Positions 1-8,599 of a stretch of 64,000 bases of DNA are shown in pieces; positions within the stretch are counted from its first letter, which is position 1, and every line of letters begins with the position of its first letter. A program made the position numbers and the translations under genes. Source of the DNA: Microvirga aerilata. Lineage in GTDB: Bacteria > Pseudomonadota > Alphaproteobacteria > Rhizobiales > Beijerinckiaceae. The notes under the pieces are model-generated. The model searched no databases and was not told the DNA's origin. It saw only the letters and a list, made by a program, of their open reading frames with translations. The stretch spans positions 62,001 through 126,000 of the forward strand of contig NZ_JAEQMY010000003.1 in the NCBI RefSeq assembly GCF_016743775.1, in the 5' to 3' direction.

Positions 1-1
1 G

Positions 2-214
2 ATCCTCTACCGGATGCCGGATCACCCCACATTCCTGCAAACCTATATCTGGCAGGATTACGATCTGGCGCCCCGGTTTCCCGTTCTCATCGACTTTCTC
101 GATTTCTGGAAGCGGGAGCTGGCCGGGCCCCTGCACTCCGTGACGGTCACCCACACCCAGCTGATCCGTCCCGCCGAGTTCAAGGCCATCGAGGGCGAAA
201 TCCATATTCACTAA
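2..214 (+). CDS. usg: Usg family protein, C-terminal part (5' end outside window)
   Basis: The reading frame is open from the left edge, so this is the 3' part of a gene that begins upstream. The visible residues contain the FIWQDYDLAPRFP-like block (here YIWQDYDLAPRFPVL) and the PLHSVTVTH segment typical of the short alphaproteobacterial Usg proteins, named after an ORF near tryptophan genes. The molecular function of Usg is not known to me; the family is normally about 90 residues, so only some 20 residues are missing. A methionine at base 14 lies inside the conserved region and is unlikely to be the true start. Confidence 0.75.
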   Translation: MLYRMPDHPTFLQTYIWQDYDLAPRFPVLIDFLDFWKRELAGPLHSVTVTHTQLIRPAEFKAIEGEIHIH

Positions 215-296
215 AGGGTTTCACTCAGAGCCTTGGCCCGGGGGCCCAACTCGGGTAGAGAGGCGCCTTGAGCATCCCCGAACCTGCCAGGGCTCC

Positions 297-893
297 TTGT
301 TTTCCAACGCGCGCACTTCCCAGATCCTGCTCGCCCTTGCCTCCCAGCCAGGCGAGCGCCTGACCGTGCGCGAGATCATGGCGGTCCTTCAGGACAGGGC
401 CTTCGCCCTGCTGATCGTCCTGCTCGGGCTGCCCAACTGCCTTCCCATGCCGCCGCCCATCCCGCTCGTCTGCGGGCTGCTTCTGGCGCTGGTCGCGATT
501 CAGATCGCCTTCGGCCGGGATGCGCCCTGGCTGCCGCGCCAGCTCCTGAACCGGTCCGTGGCCCGCACCGACGTGGAGCGGGCGGTGGGACGCGCCATGC
601 CGGCCTTCCGCCGGCTGGAGCGGTTCTCGCGCCCGCGCATGGCCTTTCTCGAGACGCCCATCGCCATGCGCCTCATGGGGCTCGTGCTGCTGGTGCTGGC
701 TCTGGGGCTTTTGTTCGCGCCGCCCTTCGTGGGGCAGATCCCCCTGGGGCTCGCGGTCTGCCTCGTGGGCTTGGGGCTCGTCGAGCGCGACGGGCTGGTG
801 GTGCTGGGCGGGCTCGCGATCGGCTCCATCGGCCTCACCTTGAGCCTCGGCTTCGTCTACGCGGTCTTCACCGGGATCGACACCCTCATCTGA
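297..893 (+). CDS. ExoD-like exopolysaccharide synthesis membrane protein
   Basis: A 198-residue protein whose first 60 residues (ILLALASQPGERLTVREIM, then ALLIVLLGLPNCLPMPPP) match the ExoD family, linked in rhizobia to exopolysaccharide production and alkali tolerance. Three to four hydrophobic segments (about 38-70, 125-150, 155-195) put it in the inner membrane. The start is a TTG without a strong ribosome site, so the true start could differ. No exopolysaccharide genes are adjacent. It converges on the PRC-barrel gene, with an imperfect hairpin between them. Confidence 0.75.
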   Translation: MFSNARTSQILLALASQPGERLTVREIMAVLQDRAFALLIVLLGLPNCLPMPPPIPLVCGLLLALVAIQIAFGRDAPWLPRQLLNRSVARTDVERAVGRAMPAFRRLERFSRPRMAFLETPIAMRLMGLVLLVLALGLLFAPPFVGQIPLGLAVCLVGLGLVERDGLVVLGGLAIGSIGLTLSLGFVYAVFTGIDTLI

Positions 894-898
894 GGAGA

Positions 899-928
899 GC
901 CTGCGACCGCTTGGAGGCGGCCGCAGGC
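899..928. terminator. Imperfect hairpin between convergent genes
   Basis: Twelve-base arms (899-910 and 917-928) pair with one mismatch around a short loop, between the stops of the ExoD-like gene and the PRC-barrel gene. There is no T-run on either side, so termination here is an inference from position only. Confidence 0.35.
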
Positions 929-938
929 CGGGTGCCGG

Positions 939-1397
939 TTAATCGTTGTCTTCGTCGAATTCAGGCGCGGACTTGAGCTGGTCGGCCGGGATGTTCAGCA
1001 CGATCCGCATGTCGCCGGAATTCCGCGCGGCGGATCCGCCGGCGGCCTGACCCGAACCCTGGACGGAGCCCGTCGTCGCCGCGTCGGCGGCATTCATCTG
1101 AACGGCACTCATGGGCACCGCCACGGTGCGGTCGCCAACGCCCTCGTCCGCCTCGATGACCAGGGCGACCACGCGGCCGGTGCGATCGAGAATCACGTCG
1201 TCGACCTCGCCGATCTCCTTGTTGTCGGGGCCGACGACATCCTGATCCATCAGGTCGGAAACCAGCATGGCGTCCGGGCTCAGCTGCGTGATCAACCCAG
1301 AGGGGTTCGCCTGGCCGGCGGGCGCGGACTGGGCCATGGCGGCCGGGGCGAGCAGGGTGGTGCCGAGCAGGGCGGCGGCGATCAGTGTCTTTCTCAT
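939..1397 (-). CDS. Secreted PRC-barrel domain protein
   Basis: A 152-residue protein with a clear signal peptide (residues 1-22, ending AAMAQ) followed by a single PRC-barrel domain at about 43-105 (LMDQDVVGPDNKEIGEVDDV, VVALVIEADEGVGDRTVAVP). PRC-barrels bind ligands or partner proteins; exported copies like this are common in Hyphomicrobiales and often respond to stress, with unknown mechanism. The C-terminal third is Gly/Ser/Ala-rich and ends acidic. A GGAG-like ribosome site precedes the ATG. A one-mismatch EcfG-type promoter lies about 38 bases upstream, which fits a general stress role. Confidence 0.8.
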   Translation of the reverse strand: MRKTLIAAALLGTTLLAPAAMAQSAPAGQANPSGLITQLSPDAMLVSDLMDQDVVGPDNKEIGEVDDVILDRTGRVVALVIEADEGVGDRTVAVPMSAVQMNAADAATTGSVQGSGQAAGGSAARNSGDMRIVLNIPADQLKSAPEFDEDND

Positions 1398-1434
1398 GGA
1401 ATGAGATCCTCCATTTGCGTTTCGGTAAGAGCGT

Positions 1435-1459
1435 AACGCAAGGGAGCGGGCTTGGTTCT
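1435..1459 (-). promoter_or_regulatory. Candidate EcfG (general stress sigma) promoter for the PRC-barrel gene
   Basis: On the minus strand the sequence reads AGAAC, 16 bases, CGTT. The EcfG consensus is GGAAC-N16/17-CGTT, so there is one mismatch in the -35 box. The predicted transcript start would give a leader of about 30 nt to the ATG at 1397, matching the geometry of the other candidates in this window. Confidence 0.45.
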
Positions 1460-1469
1460 GCGGCCAAGC

Positions 1470-2156
1470 TCAGATCAGGCGAAGGCCCTTCAGGCTCGCA
1501 TGGCCCTCGCGGCCCACGATGATGTGGTCGTGAACCGTGATGCCCAAGGGTTTGGCCACATCGATGATCTCGCGGGTCATCCGCACGTCGGCGGAGGAGG
1601 GCGTCGGGTCGCCGGAGGGATGGTTGTGCACGAGGATCAGGGCCGAGGCCGAGAGCTCGAGCGCCCGCTTGACCACCTCGCGCGGATAGACCGGGGTGTG
1701 GTCCACCGTGCCCGATTGCTGCACCTCGTCGGCAATGAGGGCATTGCGCTTGTCCAAGAACAGCAGGCGGAACTGCTCCTTGTCCATGAACGCCATGGCG
1801 GTGCGGCAGTAATCGATCACGGAGGTCCAGGAGGACAGGACGGGGCGCTTGGCCACCTCGCCCTTGGCCAGGCGCCGGGCGGAGGCCTCCACGATCTTGA
1901 GATCCGTGACGACGCTCTCGCCGATCCCGTCCACCTCCATCAGGCGGGCGGGGGAGGCCGCCAGCACCTCGGCGAAGGAGCCGAAGCGCTTGAGCAACTC
2001 CTTGGCGATGGGCTTCACGTCCCGGCGCGGGATGGAGCGGAAAAGGACGAGCTCCAGCAACTCGTAATCCGGCACCGCATCCCCGCCCACCTCCATGAAG
2101 CGGGCGCGCAGCCGGTCGCGGTGGCCGTGATAGTGGGGAGAACCGTCGTCGCTCAT
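1470..2156 (-). CDS. radC: RadC-family JAB/MPN domain protein
   Basis: 228 residues: an N-terminal helix-hairpin-helix region (about 25-95, with MEVDGIGES) and a C-terminal JAB/MPN domain. The full JAMM zinc motif HxHx7SxxD is present as His177, His179, Ser187 and Asp190. RadC was named for a repair phenotype in E. coli that was later attributed to another gene; the biochemical role remains unsettled. The gene is single, on the minus strand, 72 bases upstream of the PRC-barrel gene, and may share transcription with it only by read-through. Confidence 0.9.
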   Translation of the reverse strand: MSDDGSPHYHGHRDRLRARFMEVGGDAVPDYELLELVLFRSIPRRDVKPIAKELLKRFGSFAEVLAASPARLMEVDGIGESVVTDLKIVEASARRLAKGEVAKRPVLSSWTSVIDYCRTAMAFMDKEQFRLLFLDKRNALIADEVQQSGTVDHTPVYPREVVKRALELSASALILVHNHPSGDPTPSSADVRMTREIIDVAKPLGITVHDHIIVGREGHASLKGLRLI

Positions 2157-2260
2157 GCCGGCCTGATGCTTCCCTGTTGAAGGGTGAAACGTTACATAGT
2201 AGGCTTGAGCCGTGAGAAAGCCGCTGTCAAGTTGGTCAATAACGACACTGCGAGCAGAGT

Positions 2261-2503
2261 GTGAAATCCTATAAGTTCTGGATAATTGTTCTTATTGCGG
2301 CTGTAGTTGGCGCGCTGGCACTGGCGCTAATTAGTTGTGTCATCTTCTTCTTGCTAGTTTTTCTATCATTCTCCGATTGGTGGATCTTGCACTCTATTTT
2401 CAGCTCTTGGGTAGGATTGATAATCACAGTTGCCGTCTTGATCTTCACCTTCGTGAGGACGTTTCTTGGCATGTACAAAGTATTGGTGAGGAGGTTTTGG
2501 TAA
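2261..2503 (+). CDS. Small two-helix membrane protein in an AT-rich island
   Basis: 80 residues starting at GTG, with two long hydrophobic segments (about 7-38 and 48-70) and a basic C-terminus (VLVRRFW). I do not recognise a family. The bases from about 2200 to 2565 are much more AT-rich than everything around them and use codons such as ATA and TTA-like choices rare elsewhere here, which suggests recent acquisition. There is only a weak purine-rich stretch (GAGCAGAG) before the start. An overlapping minus-strand frame (2269-2535) is also open, but its product is not membrane-like or otherwise convincing. Confidence 0.45.
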   Translation: MKSYKFWIIVLIAAVVGALALALISCVIFFLLVFLSFSDWWILHSIFSSWVGLIITVAVLIFTFVRTFLGMYKVLVRRFW

Positions 2504-2573
2504 AGCGAGGTATTGTACGTATTAGTATGCCACACATTCTCGCCTGGAATCTCCGACTGTAGAAAAAATGCCC

Positions 2574-3389
2574 CTAAGACGGCTTGTCCAAACCCTTCGG
2601 CGAGAAGGTGAAAACCTCCACGCCCGTCTCCGTCACGGCGACCGTGTGCTCGAACTGGGCCGAGAGGGAGCGGTCGCGGGTCACGGCGGTCCAGCCGTCG
2701 GCGAGCACCTTCACCTGCGGGCGCCCGAGATTGATCATCGGCTCGATGGTGAAGAACATGCCGGCCTTCAGCTCCACGTTATAGGCCGGCTCCACATAGT
2801 GAAGGATCGTCGGCGAATCGTGGAAGACGCGGCCGAGGCCGTGGCCGCAGAAGTCGCGCACCACCGAGCAGCGCTCGGCTTCCGCATAGGATTGGATCGC
2901 CGCGCCGATGTCGTTCGTGGTCGCACCGGGTTTCACGGCCGCGATGCCGCGCAGGAGGCACTCGTAGGTGATCTCGCACAGCCGCTGCGCCCGGCGCGGA
3001 ACCTCGCCCACATAGTACATGCGGCTGGAATCCCCGTGCCACCCGTCGAGAATGAGGGTGACGTCGATGTTCATGATGTCCCCGTCCCGCAGGGGCTTGT
3101 CGTTGGGGATGCCGTGGCAGACCACGTGGTTGATGGAGGTGCAGATCGTCTTGGTGTAGCCGCGGTAGTGCAGGCAGGCCGGATAGGCGCCATGGTCGCG
3201 GATGAAGTCGAAGGCGAGCTTGTCCAGGAAGTCCGTGGTGACGCCGGGCTTCACATGATCGGTCAGCATGTCGAGGCACTCGGCCGTGAGCCGGCACACG
3301 CGGCGCATGGCCTCGAACTCCTCCGGCCCGTGAAGCGGGATCGCGGCGGAGCGCTTGCGTTCGACAACATCGGTATCGGTCATGCTCAA
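2574..3389 (-). CDS. map: Type I methionine aminopeptidase
   Basis: 271 residues, the usual length. It removes the initiator methionine from nascent proteins in the cytoplasm. All expected metal and substrate residues of the family can be placed: His92 in CHGIP, Asp109 in NIDV, Asp120 in HGD, His183 in CGHGLG, Glu216 in TIEP and Glu247 in FEHT. The gene is monocistronic, on the minus strand, and its 5' end faces the FkbM methyltransferase gene. Confidence 0.96.
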   Translation of the reverse strand: MSMTDTDVVERKRSAAIPLHGPEEFEAMRRVCRLTAECLDMLTDHVKPGVTTDFLDKLAFDFIRDHGAYPACLHYRGYTKTICTSINHVVCHGIPNDKPLRDGDIMNIDVTLILDGWHGDSSRMYYVGEVPRRAQRLCEITYECLLRGIAAVKPGATTNDIGAAIQSYAEAERCSVVRDFCGHGLGRVFHDSPTILHYVEPAYNVELKAGMFFTIEPMINLGRPQVKVLADGWTAVTRDRSLSAQFEHTVAVTETGVEVFTFSPKGLDKPS

Positions 3390-3525
3390 TCCTTGGGCTA
3401 TGGCGGGAATGTAAGGATCGTCGCGCGCGAAGCAAGCAAAGACCTCGGCTCCGCTTGCGATTGGCGCCCGAGGGTGTCATGAGCAACCCTGTTCATCCGG
3501 TTCATCGGCTTCGGATTCCTCGGTA

Positions 3526-4362
3526 ATGAATGATTCTCGCCCGTTCGGCGATTTTGCACCTTCAGGAGTCGCCCGCTGGGTGATCGACCGGACGCGCGCG
3601 CTTCCCGAGGGATGGGCCGGCCGCCGCGTTGCCCTGATCCTGCGCCGCCTGGCCATGAAGACGCTGAAAGGACTGCCGCTCGACCTGGAAACCTGCGGCG
3701 TGCGCATGCGGCTTTACCCCTACAAGAACGTCTGCGAGCGGCGCATCCTCTTCACGCCCCAGTATTTCGACGCCGAGGAGCTCAAGATCCTCGCGGGGCG
3801 GATCCGGGAAGGCTTCACGTTCATCGACGTGGGCTCGAATGTCGGCTGGTACGCCCTGTTCATCGCCCGGGAGGCGGGAGCCTCGCTCGCGACCAGGATC
3901 CTCGCCGTGGAGCCGCAGCCCGAGATCTTCGACCGCCTGATCTACAACATCCGCCAGAACCCCTTCGGCATGATCAAGGCGGTCGACTGCGCGGTTGCCG
4001 ACAAGACCGGCGAGCTCACCCTGTTTCTCGATCCCCTCAACCGGGGCGAGGCGAGCCTGAAGATCGTGAATTCGAGCCAGACGGACGCGATCCGCGTGCC
4101 GGCCGTGACCCTGCTCGACCTTCTGAGCCGGGAGGGCCTCACCCGCGTGGATGCGATCAAGCTCGATGTGGAGGGGGCGGAGGATCTCGTCCTCGATCCC
4201 TTCTTCAGGGATGCGCCGCCCGCCCTTTATCCCTCGCTGTTCATCGTCGCCAATGTTCCGGACCGCTGGCAGACGGATGTGCCCGCGCTCCTGACCGGCA
4301 AGGGGTATCGGCTGATCCTGGAGACCAGGATGAACCTGGTCTTCGAGCGGAATGATGCCTAG
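3526..4362 (+). CDS. FkbM family SAM-dependent methyltransferase
   Basis: 278 residues with the class I methyltransferase glycine motif FIDVGSNVGWYALF at 99-112, an acidic EPQPEIF loop following it, and the KLDVEGAE signature of the FkbM (Methyltransf_21) family near residue 213. FkbM proteins O-methylate polyketides or surface sugars; the substrate here is unknown. No polysaccharide or polyketide genes are adjacent. The N-terminal 60 residues are outside the domain and basic. Confidence 0.85.
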   Translation: MNDSRPFGDFAPSGVARWVIDRTRALPEGWAGRRVALILRRLAMKTLKGLPLDLETCGVRMRLYPYKNVCERRILFTPQYFDAEELKILAGRIREGFTFIDVGSNVGWYALFIAREAGASLATRILAVEPQPEIFDRLIYNIRQNPFGMIKAVDCAVADKTGELTLFLDPLNRGEASLKIVNSSQTDAIRVPAVTLLDLLSREGLTRVDAIKLDVEGAEDLVLDPFFRDAPPALYPSLFIVANVPDRWQTDVPALLTGKGYRLILETRMNLVFERNDA

Positions 4363-4628
4363 TCCGCTCGTCCGGGAGGCGGTGGTCCTCGATCCCGACC
4401 AAAAATCGGTGGGTATCCGTCTTGTGCCGAAATCTCGCATTGACTGTCGCGAGCCCCAGGCGGCTTGCTGGGCAAACCGTGCCTGCTCCGAGGAACCCGA
4501 AGCTGAACTTGAGCATTGTCTCCCGGGTCGTCCCGGCAAGGGGTGACGATCTGCGTCTTTAAGTCCAGCCGGAGGTGTTGCCTCCGCGACCCGCTGGCAT
4601 AGGTGTATGCTGTGCTAAAGGTTGCGTG

Positions 4629-6167
4629 ATGGATAAAACTGCCTCTGCTGAAACCCACCGGATTCCCACGGGAATCGAAGGGCTCGACCACATCCTCGGC
4701 GGTGGCGTCACGGCCAACCGGCTCTACCTCGTCGAAGGCACCCCGGGCACCGGCAAGACCACCTTCTCGCTTCAGTTCCTGCTCGAAGGCGCCCGGCGGG
4801 GCGAGCCGGGGCTCTACGTCACCCTGTCCGAGACCGAAGGCGAGCTGCGGGCGGTTGCCGGAACCCACGGCTGGTCCCTCGACGGGCTCGAGCTGTTCGA
4901 GCTCGTGCCCGAGGCAGGCCTCGACCCCGAACTGGAGCAAACGCTCCTCCACCCGTCGGAGGTGGAACTCGGCGAAACCGTTCGCGGGGTCATGGAGCGG
5001 GTCGAGGCGCTCAAGCCCAAGCGCGTCGTGCTCGACAGCCTGTCAGAGCTGCGCCTGCTGGCCCAGAACCCCCTGCGCTACCGGCGGCAGATCCTGGCGC
5101 TCAAGCACTTCTTCGCGAGCCGGGACTGCACCGTGCTGGTCCTGGACGACCGCACGGGGGAGCCCGGTGATCTCCAGCTGCACAGCATCGCCCACGGGGT
5201 GATCTCGCTCGACCAGACCCCCACGGGCTTCGGTGCGGAGCGCCGGCGTCTCCGGGTGATCAAGATGCGGGGGATCAAGTACAGCGGCGGCTACCATGAC
5301 ATGTCGATCATCACGGGCGGCGTCTGCGTCTATCCGCGCCTGATCGCGGCCGACCATCCCGGCATGGTGTCGGGCCAGATGCTCGGAACCGGCGTCGACG
5401 GCCTCGACGCCCTCTTGGGCGGCGGGCTCGTGCCCGGGACGACCACCCTCCTGAGCGGCCCCGCAGGCGTGGGCAAGACGACCGCAGCCGTGCGCTGCAT
5501 GGTCTCCGCTCTCGCGCAGGGGGAACGGGCCGCCTTCTTCCTTTTCGACGAGCGCCTCCCGACCCTGATGATACGCTCGGCAGCCCTCAACATGGACCTG
5601 CGGCCCTTTATCGAATCCGGTCATCTGAAGATTCGCCAGATCGACCCGGCGGAGCTTTCTCCGGGTGAGTTCGCGACGGCGGTTCGCAATGCGGTCGAGC
5701 ACGACGGCGCAAAGGTCATCGTGGTGGACAGCCTCAACGCCTATCTGCAGGCGATGCCGGAAGACCGGCACCTCACGCTGCAGATGCACGAGCTGCTGTC
5801 CTATCTGGGCCAGCAGGGGGTCTACACCCTCATGATTCTCGGCCAGCACGGCCTCGTCGGCGATATCCGCTCCGATGTGGATCTGAGCTATCTGGCCGAT
5901 ACGGTCCTGCTCCTGCGCTTCTTCGAGGCCCATGGCGAGGTCCGAAAAGCGATCTCGGTGGTCAAGACGCGCACGACCGATCACGAACGCACCATCCGCG
6001 AGTTCCGGGTGGACGGCGGCGGCTTGAGCATCGGCTCTCCCTTGAGAGAGTTCCAAGGCATTCTGACCGGAGTTCCCAGCTATAAGGGTGCTTCCGGCCC
6101 GCTGATGAACCCGGAGGCCGCGGCGCACGCCCTTGGCGAGGGCAGCGACGGCGTCGGCAATGGATGA
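4629..6167 (+). CDS. KaiC-like double RecA-domain ATPase
   Basis: 512 residues containing two KaiC/RecA domains. Walker A motifs are GTPGTGKTTF (about 37-46) and GPAGVGKTTA (about 278-287), with matching Walker B segments (RVVLDSLSEL, VIVVDSLNAY). In KaiC the C-terminal domain autophosphorylates on adjacent Ser and Thr; by my alignment from memory the corresponding residues here are Ser420-Tyr421 in DLSYLAD, so only the serine is kept. No kaiA or kaiB is present. The start at 4629 is chosen because it begins at the conserved RIPTGIEGLD block. The stop overlaps the start of the histidine kinase gene by 8 bases, implying coupled translation and a joint signalling role. Confidence 0.9.
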   Translation: MDKTASAETHRIPTGIEGLDHILGGGVTANRLYLVEGTPGTGKTTFSLQFLLEGARRGEPGLYVTLSETEGELRAVAGTHGWSLDGLELFELVPEAGLDPELEQTLLHPSEVELGETVRGVMERVEALKPKRVVLDSLSELRLLAQNPLRYRRQILALKHFFASRDCTVLVLDDRTGEPGDLQLHSIAHGVISLDQTPTGFGAERRRLRVIKMRGIKYSGGYHDMSIITGGVCVYPRLIAADHPGMVSGQMLGTGVDGLDALLGGGLVPGTTTLLSGPAGVGKTTAAVRCMVSALAQGERAAFFLFDERLPTLMIRSAALNMDLRPFIESGHLKIRQIDPAELSPGEFATAVRNAVEHDGAKVIVVDSLNAYLQAMPEDRHLTLQMHELLSYLGQQGVYTLMILGQHGLVGDIRSDVDLSYLADTVLLLRFFEAHGEVRKAISVVKTRTTDHERTIREFRVDGGGLSIGSPLREFQGILTGVPSYKGASGPLMNPEAAAHALGEGSDGVGNG

Positions 6168-7818
6168 GGCGGTTCTCATCCTGACGCCCCATGGGCGCGA
6201 TGCGGCAGTCGCTGCGGATCTGCTGAAGCGTCATGGGATCCCGGCCTTCATCTGCGAGCACCTGGGTGCTCTTTCGGCCGCGATCGAGCGCGGCGCGGGC
6301 GCCGCATTGGTGGCCGAGGAGGCGCTGGCCGGCGCGGATCTGGATCTGCTGACGGCGCGCCTCGAACAGCAGCCGCCCTGGTCGGATTTTCCGTTCGTGG
6401 TGCTCGCCAACGGCCACAAGGGCATGCGGTCCACCCGGGCGTTCGAAACGCTCGACCGCATGCGCAACGTCGTGCTGCTGGAGCGGCCTCTGCATGCCGA
6501 AAGCATGGTCCGCGCCGCGCGCTCGGCCCTGAATGCCCGGCGGCGCCAATACGAGGCGCGTGACGTTCTCGCCCGGTCCCGCGAGGAGCTGGAGCGCCTC
6601 GTCATGGAGCGCACCCGCGAGCGCGAGGAGGCGCTGGCCCAGCTGCACGAGGCCCAGAAGCTGGAGACCATCGGGCAGCTGACCGGCGGCGTCGCCCACG
6701 ACTTCAACAATCTGCTCACCCCGGTGATGGGCAACCTCGATCTGCTGCGTCGGCGCCTTCCGGGCGACGACGTCAAATCCCAAAGGCTGGTCGAGAACGC
6801 CCTGCAGGCGACGAGCCGCGCCGCCACCCTGGTGCAGCGCCTGCTGGCCTTCGCCCGGCGGCAGGACCTTCAGCCGAAGGCCGTGGACGTGTCGGGCCTT
6901 CTCGCCGGCATCGAGGATCTCGTCTCGCGCTCGATCGGGCCCACCATCGCGGTCACGGTCCAATCGCCCGCGAACCTGCCTGCGGCGCGGGTGGACCCGA
7001 GCCAGCTCGAACTCGCCATCCTCAACCTCGCCATCAACGCCCGGGACGCGATGCCAAGGGGCGGCAGCCTGGTCATGGAGGTGGGGCAGCAATCGATCCC
7101 TCCGGCGCTGCGGGACACGCTGAGGGCCGGCGACTACATTTGCGTTTCCGTGGCGGATACAGGCGTCGGCATGGATGCCGCGACCTTGAAGCGGGCCATC
7201 GAGCCCTTCTTCTCCACCAAGGGCGTGGGCAAGGGCACAGGCCTCGGCCTTTCCATGGTGCATGGGCTTGCCGCGCAGTCGGGCGGCGCCCTTCAGCTGT
7301 CGAGCCAGCCGGGCGTCGGAACCCGGGCGGAGCTTTGGCTGCCGGTCGCGGACGAGCAGGCGGCAGCGAGCGAGCAGACTCAGGTGGAGGCCATCATGGC
7401 CCCCCGCCCGTCGACCGTGCTCCTCGTCGACGACGAGGAACTCGTGAGGGTCGGCACGGCCGAAATGCTGATGGATCTCGGCTACTCGGTCGTCCAGGCG
7501 GGTTCTGGCGCAGAAGCGCTCGGGGTGCTGCGCAGGGGCGAGATCGAGATCGATATGCTCGTGAGCGATTACCTGATGCCCGGGATCGGCGGGGCCGACA
7601 TGGTGCGCGAGGCGCGCAAGCTCCGGCCCGATCTTCCGGCTCTGCTCATCACGGGCTACACCAATCTCGTCCAGGGGCCCGGGGCCGAGCTGCCGCGCCT
7701 CGCCAAGCCGTTCCGGCAGGCGGAGCTCGCATCGCGCATCGCCGAGCTCATCGATGCCGCGCAAGCGCGGGACAACGTCCTGACGCTGCCGGACGCCCGG
7801 CGCTCCGAGGGCCGGTAG
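6160..7818 (+). CDS. Hybrid histidine kinase coupled to the KaiC-like gene
   Basis: 553 residues, cytosolic, with no transmembrane segment. Residues 1-125 look like a degenerate receiver or sensor domain (VLILTPHGRDAA at the start). A coiled linker leads to the HisKA box GGVAHDFNNLL with His180, then an HATPase domain (NLAINARDAMPRGG, DTGVGMD, GKGTGLGLS), then a C-terminal receiver with the DDEE acidic pocket, phospho-acceptor Asp470 in VSDYLMPG and lysine in RLAKPF. It probably passes phosphate between its kinase core and receiver. The 8-base overlap with the KaiC-like gene makes that protein the likely partner, as in KaiC-SasA pairs, but that is inference. Confidence 0.9.
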   Translation: MDEAVLILTPHGRDAAVAADLLKRHGIPAFICEHLGALSAAIERGAGAALVAEEALAGADLDLLTARLEQQPPWSDFPFVVLANGHKGMRSTRAFETLDRMRNVVLLERPLHAESMVRAARSALNARRRQYEARDVLARSREELERLVMERTREREEALAQLHEAQKLETIGQLTGGVAHDFNNLLTPVMGNLDLLRRRLPGDDVKSQRLVENALQATSRAATLVQRLLAFARRQDLQPKAVDVSGLLAGIEDLVSRSIGPTIAVTVQSPANLPAARVDPSQLELAILNLAINARDAMPRGGSLVMEVGQQSIPPALRDTLRAGDYICVSVADTGVGMDAATLKRAIEPFFSTKGVGKGTGLGLSMVHGLAAQSGGALQLSSQPGVGTRAELWLPVADEQAAASEQTQVEAIMAPRPSTVLLVDDEELVRVGTAEMLMDLGYSVVQAGSGAEALGVLRRGEIEIDMLVSDYLMPGIGGADMVREARKLRPDLPALLITGYTNLVQGPGAELPRLAKPFRQAELASRIAELIDAAQARDNVLTLPDARRSEGR

Positions 7819-7826
7819 GCGCCGCC

Positions 7827-8546
7827 TCAGCGAGGCGTGACGATCTCCACGGGATGATCGATCGCCACCTCTTCCGGCGTGATGCGGCACACATAGGCAT
7901 AGGACTCCACCCCCGATGCCAGGGCGTGCCGGAAGGCCTTGTCGTAGGCGGGGTCGATGTCCCGGGCGACATCGAAGCGGTCGGCATCCATCTGGATCAC
8001 GTAGACGAGGGCGGCCCTCGCCCCCTGGGCCACCATGTCGGCCAGCTCGTAGAGGTGCTTGGCGCTGCGGGCCGCGACGCAATCCGGGAACTCGGCAAAG
8101 CCTGCTTCCCGCATGAGATGGCAGTTCTTCACCTCGAGATAGCAGGGCGGCTCTCCGTCCCTCTCGAGCAGGAAGTCGACCCGGCTGTTGCGCCCGTACT
8201 TCACCTCCGGCCTCACCCGGTCGTAGCCCGCAAAGGGAGCAAGCCGCCCATCCCGAAGGGCTTCGGCCACCAGGAGATTGGGGCGGGAGGTGTTGATGCC
8301 GACGAGCTGGAAGGGGCCACCGCCCGCCGCCACCTCCACGAACTCCCAATTGTACTTGAGCTTGCGGTTCGGGTTCGTCGCGCGCGAGAGATAGACCCGG
8401 CTGCCGGGCTCCTTCAGGCCCATCATGGCCCCCGGATTGGCGCAATGGGCCGTCACCACCTCGCCGGTGTCGAGCGCAACGTCCGCCAGGAATCGCTTGT
8501 AGCGCTCGATGAGACGGCCTTCGAGCAGGGTTTCCTGAAAACGCAT
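7827..8546 (-). CDS. sfsA: SfsA family protein (sugar fermentation stimulation)
   Basis: 239 residues matching SfsA along its length: N-terminal LIERYKRFLADV, the CANPGAMMGL block near residue 37, YLEVKNCHLM and FPDCVAARSAKHL blocks. SfsA proteins have an OB-like domain followed by a PD-(D/E)XK nuclease-like domain; E. coli SfsA affects maltose gene expression, and its direct activity is unclear. The gene converges on the histidine kinase gene, the two stop codons lying only 8 bases apart. Confidence 0.92.
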   Translation of the reverse strand: MRFQETLLEGRLIERYKRFLADVALDTGEVVTAHCANPGAMMGLKEPGSRVYLSRATNPNRKLKYNWEFVEVAAGGGPFQLVGINTSRPNLLVAEALRDGRLAPFAGYDRVRPEVKYGRNSRVDFLLERDGEPPCYLEVKNCHLMREAGFAEFPDCVAARSAKHLYELADMVAQGARAALVYVIQMDADRFDVARDIDPAYDKAFRHALASGVESYAYVCRITPEEVAIDHPVEIVTPR

Positions 8547-8599
8547 CGAAATCCAAGGTTGAACGGAAAAATCCCTGGTAGCAGGGGAGGAGCCTCAGG

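Noticed and set aside
4441-4520. GGAAC-like box before the KaiC gene
   Set aside because: GGAAC at 4492 is followed by CATT after 17 bases and is more than 100 bases from the start, so the geometry does not fit the other EcfG sites.
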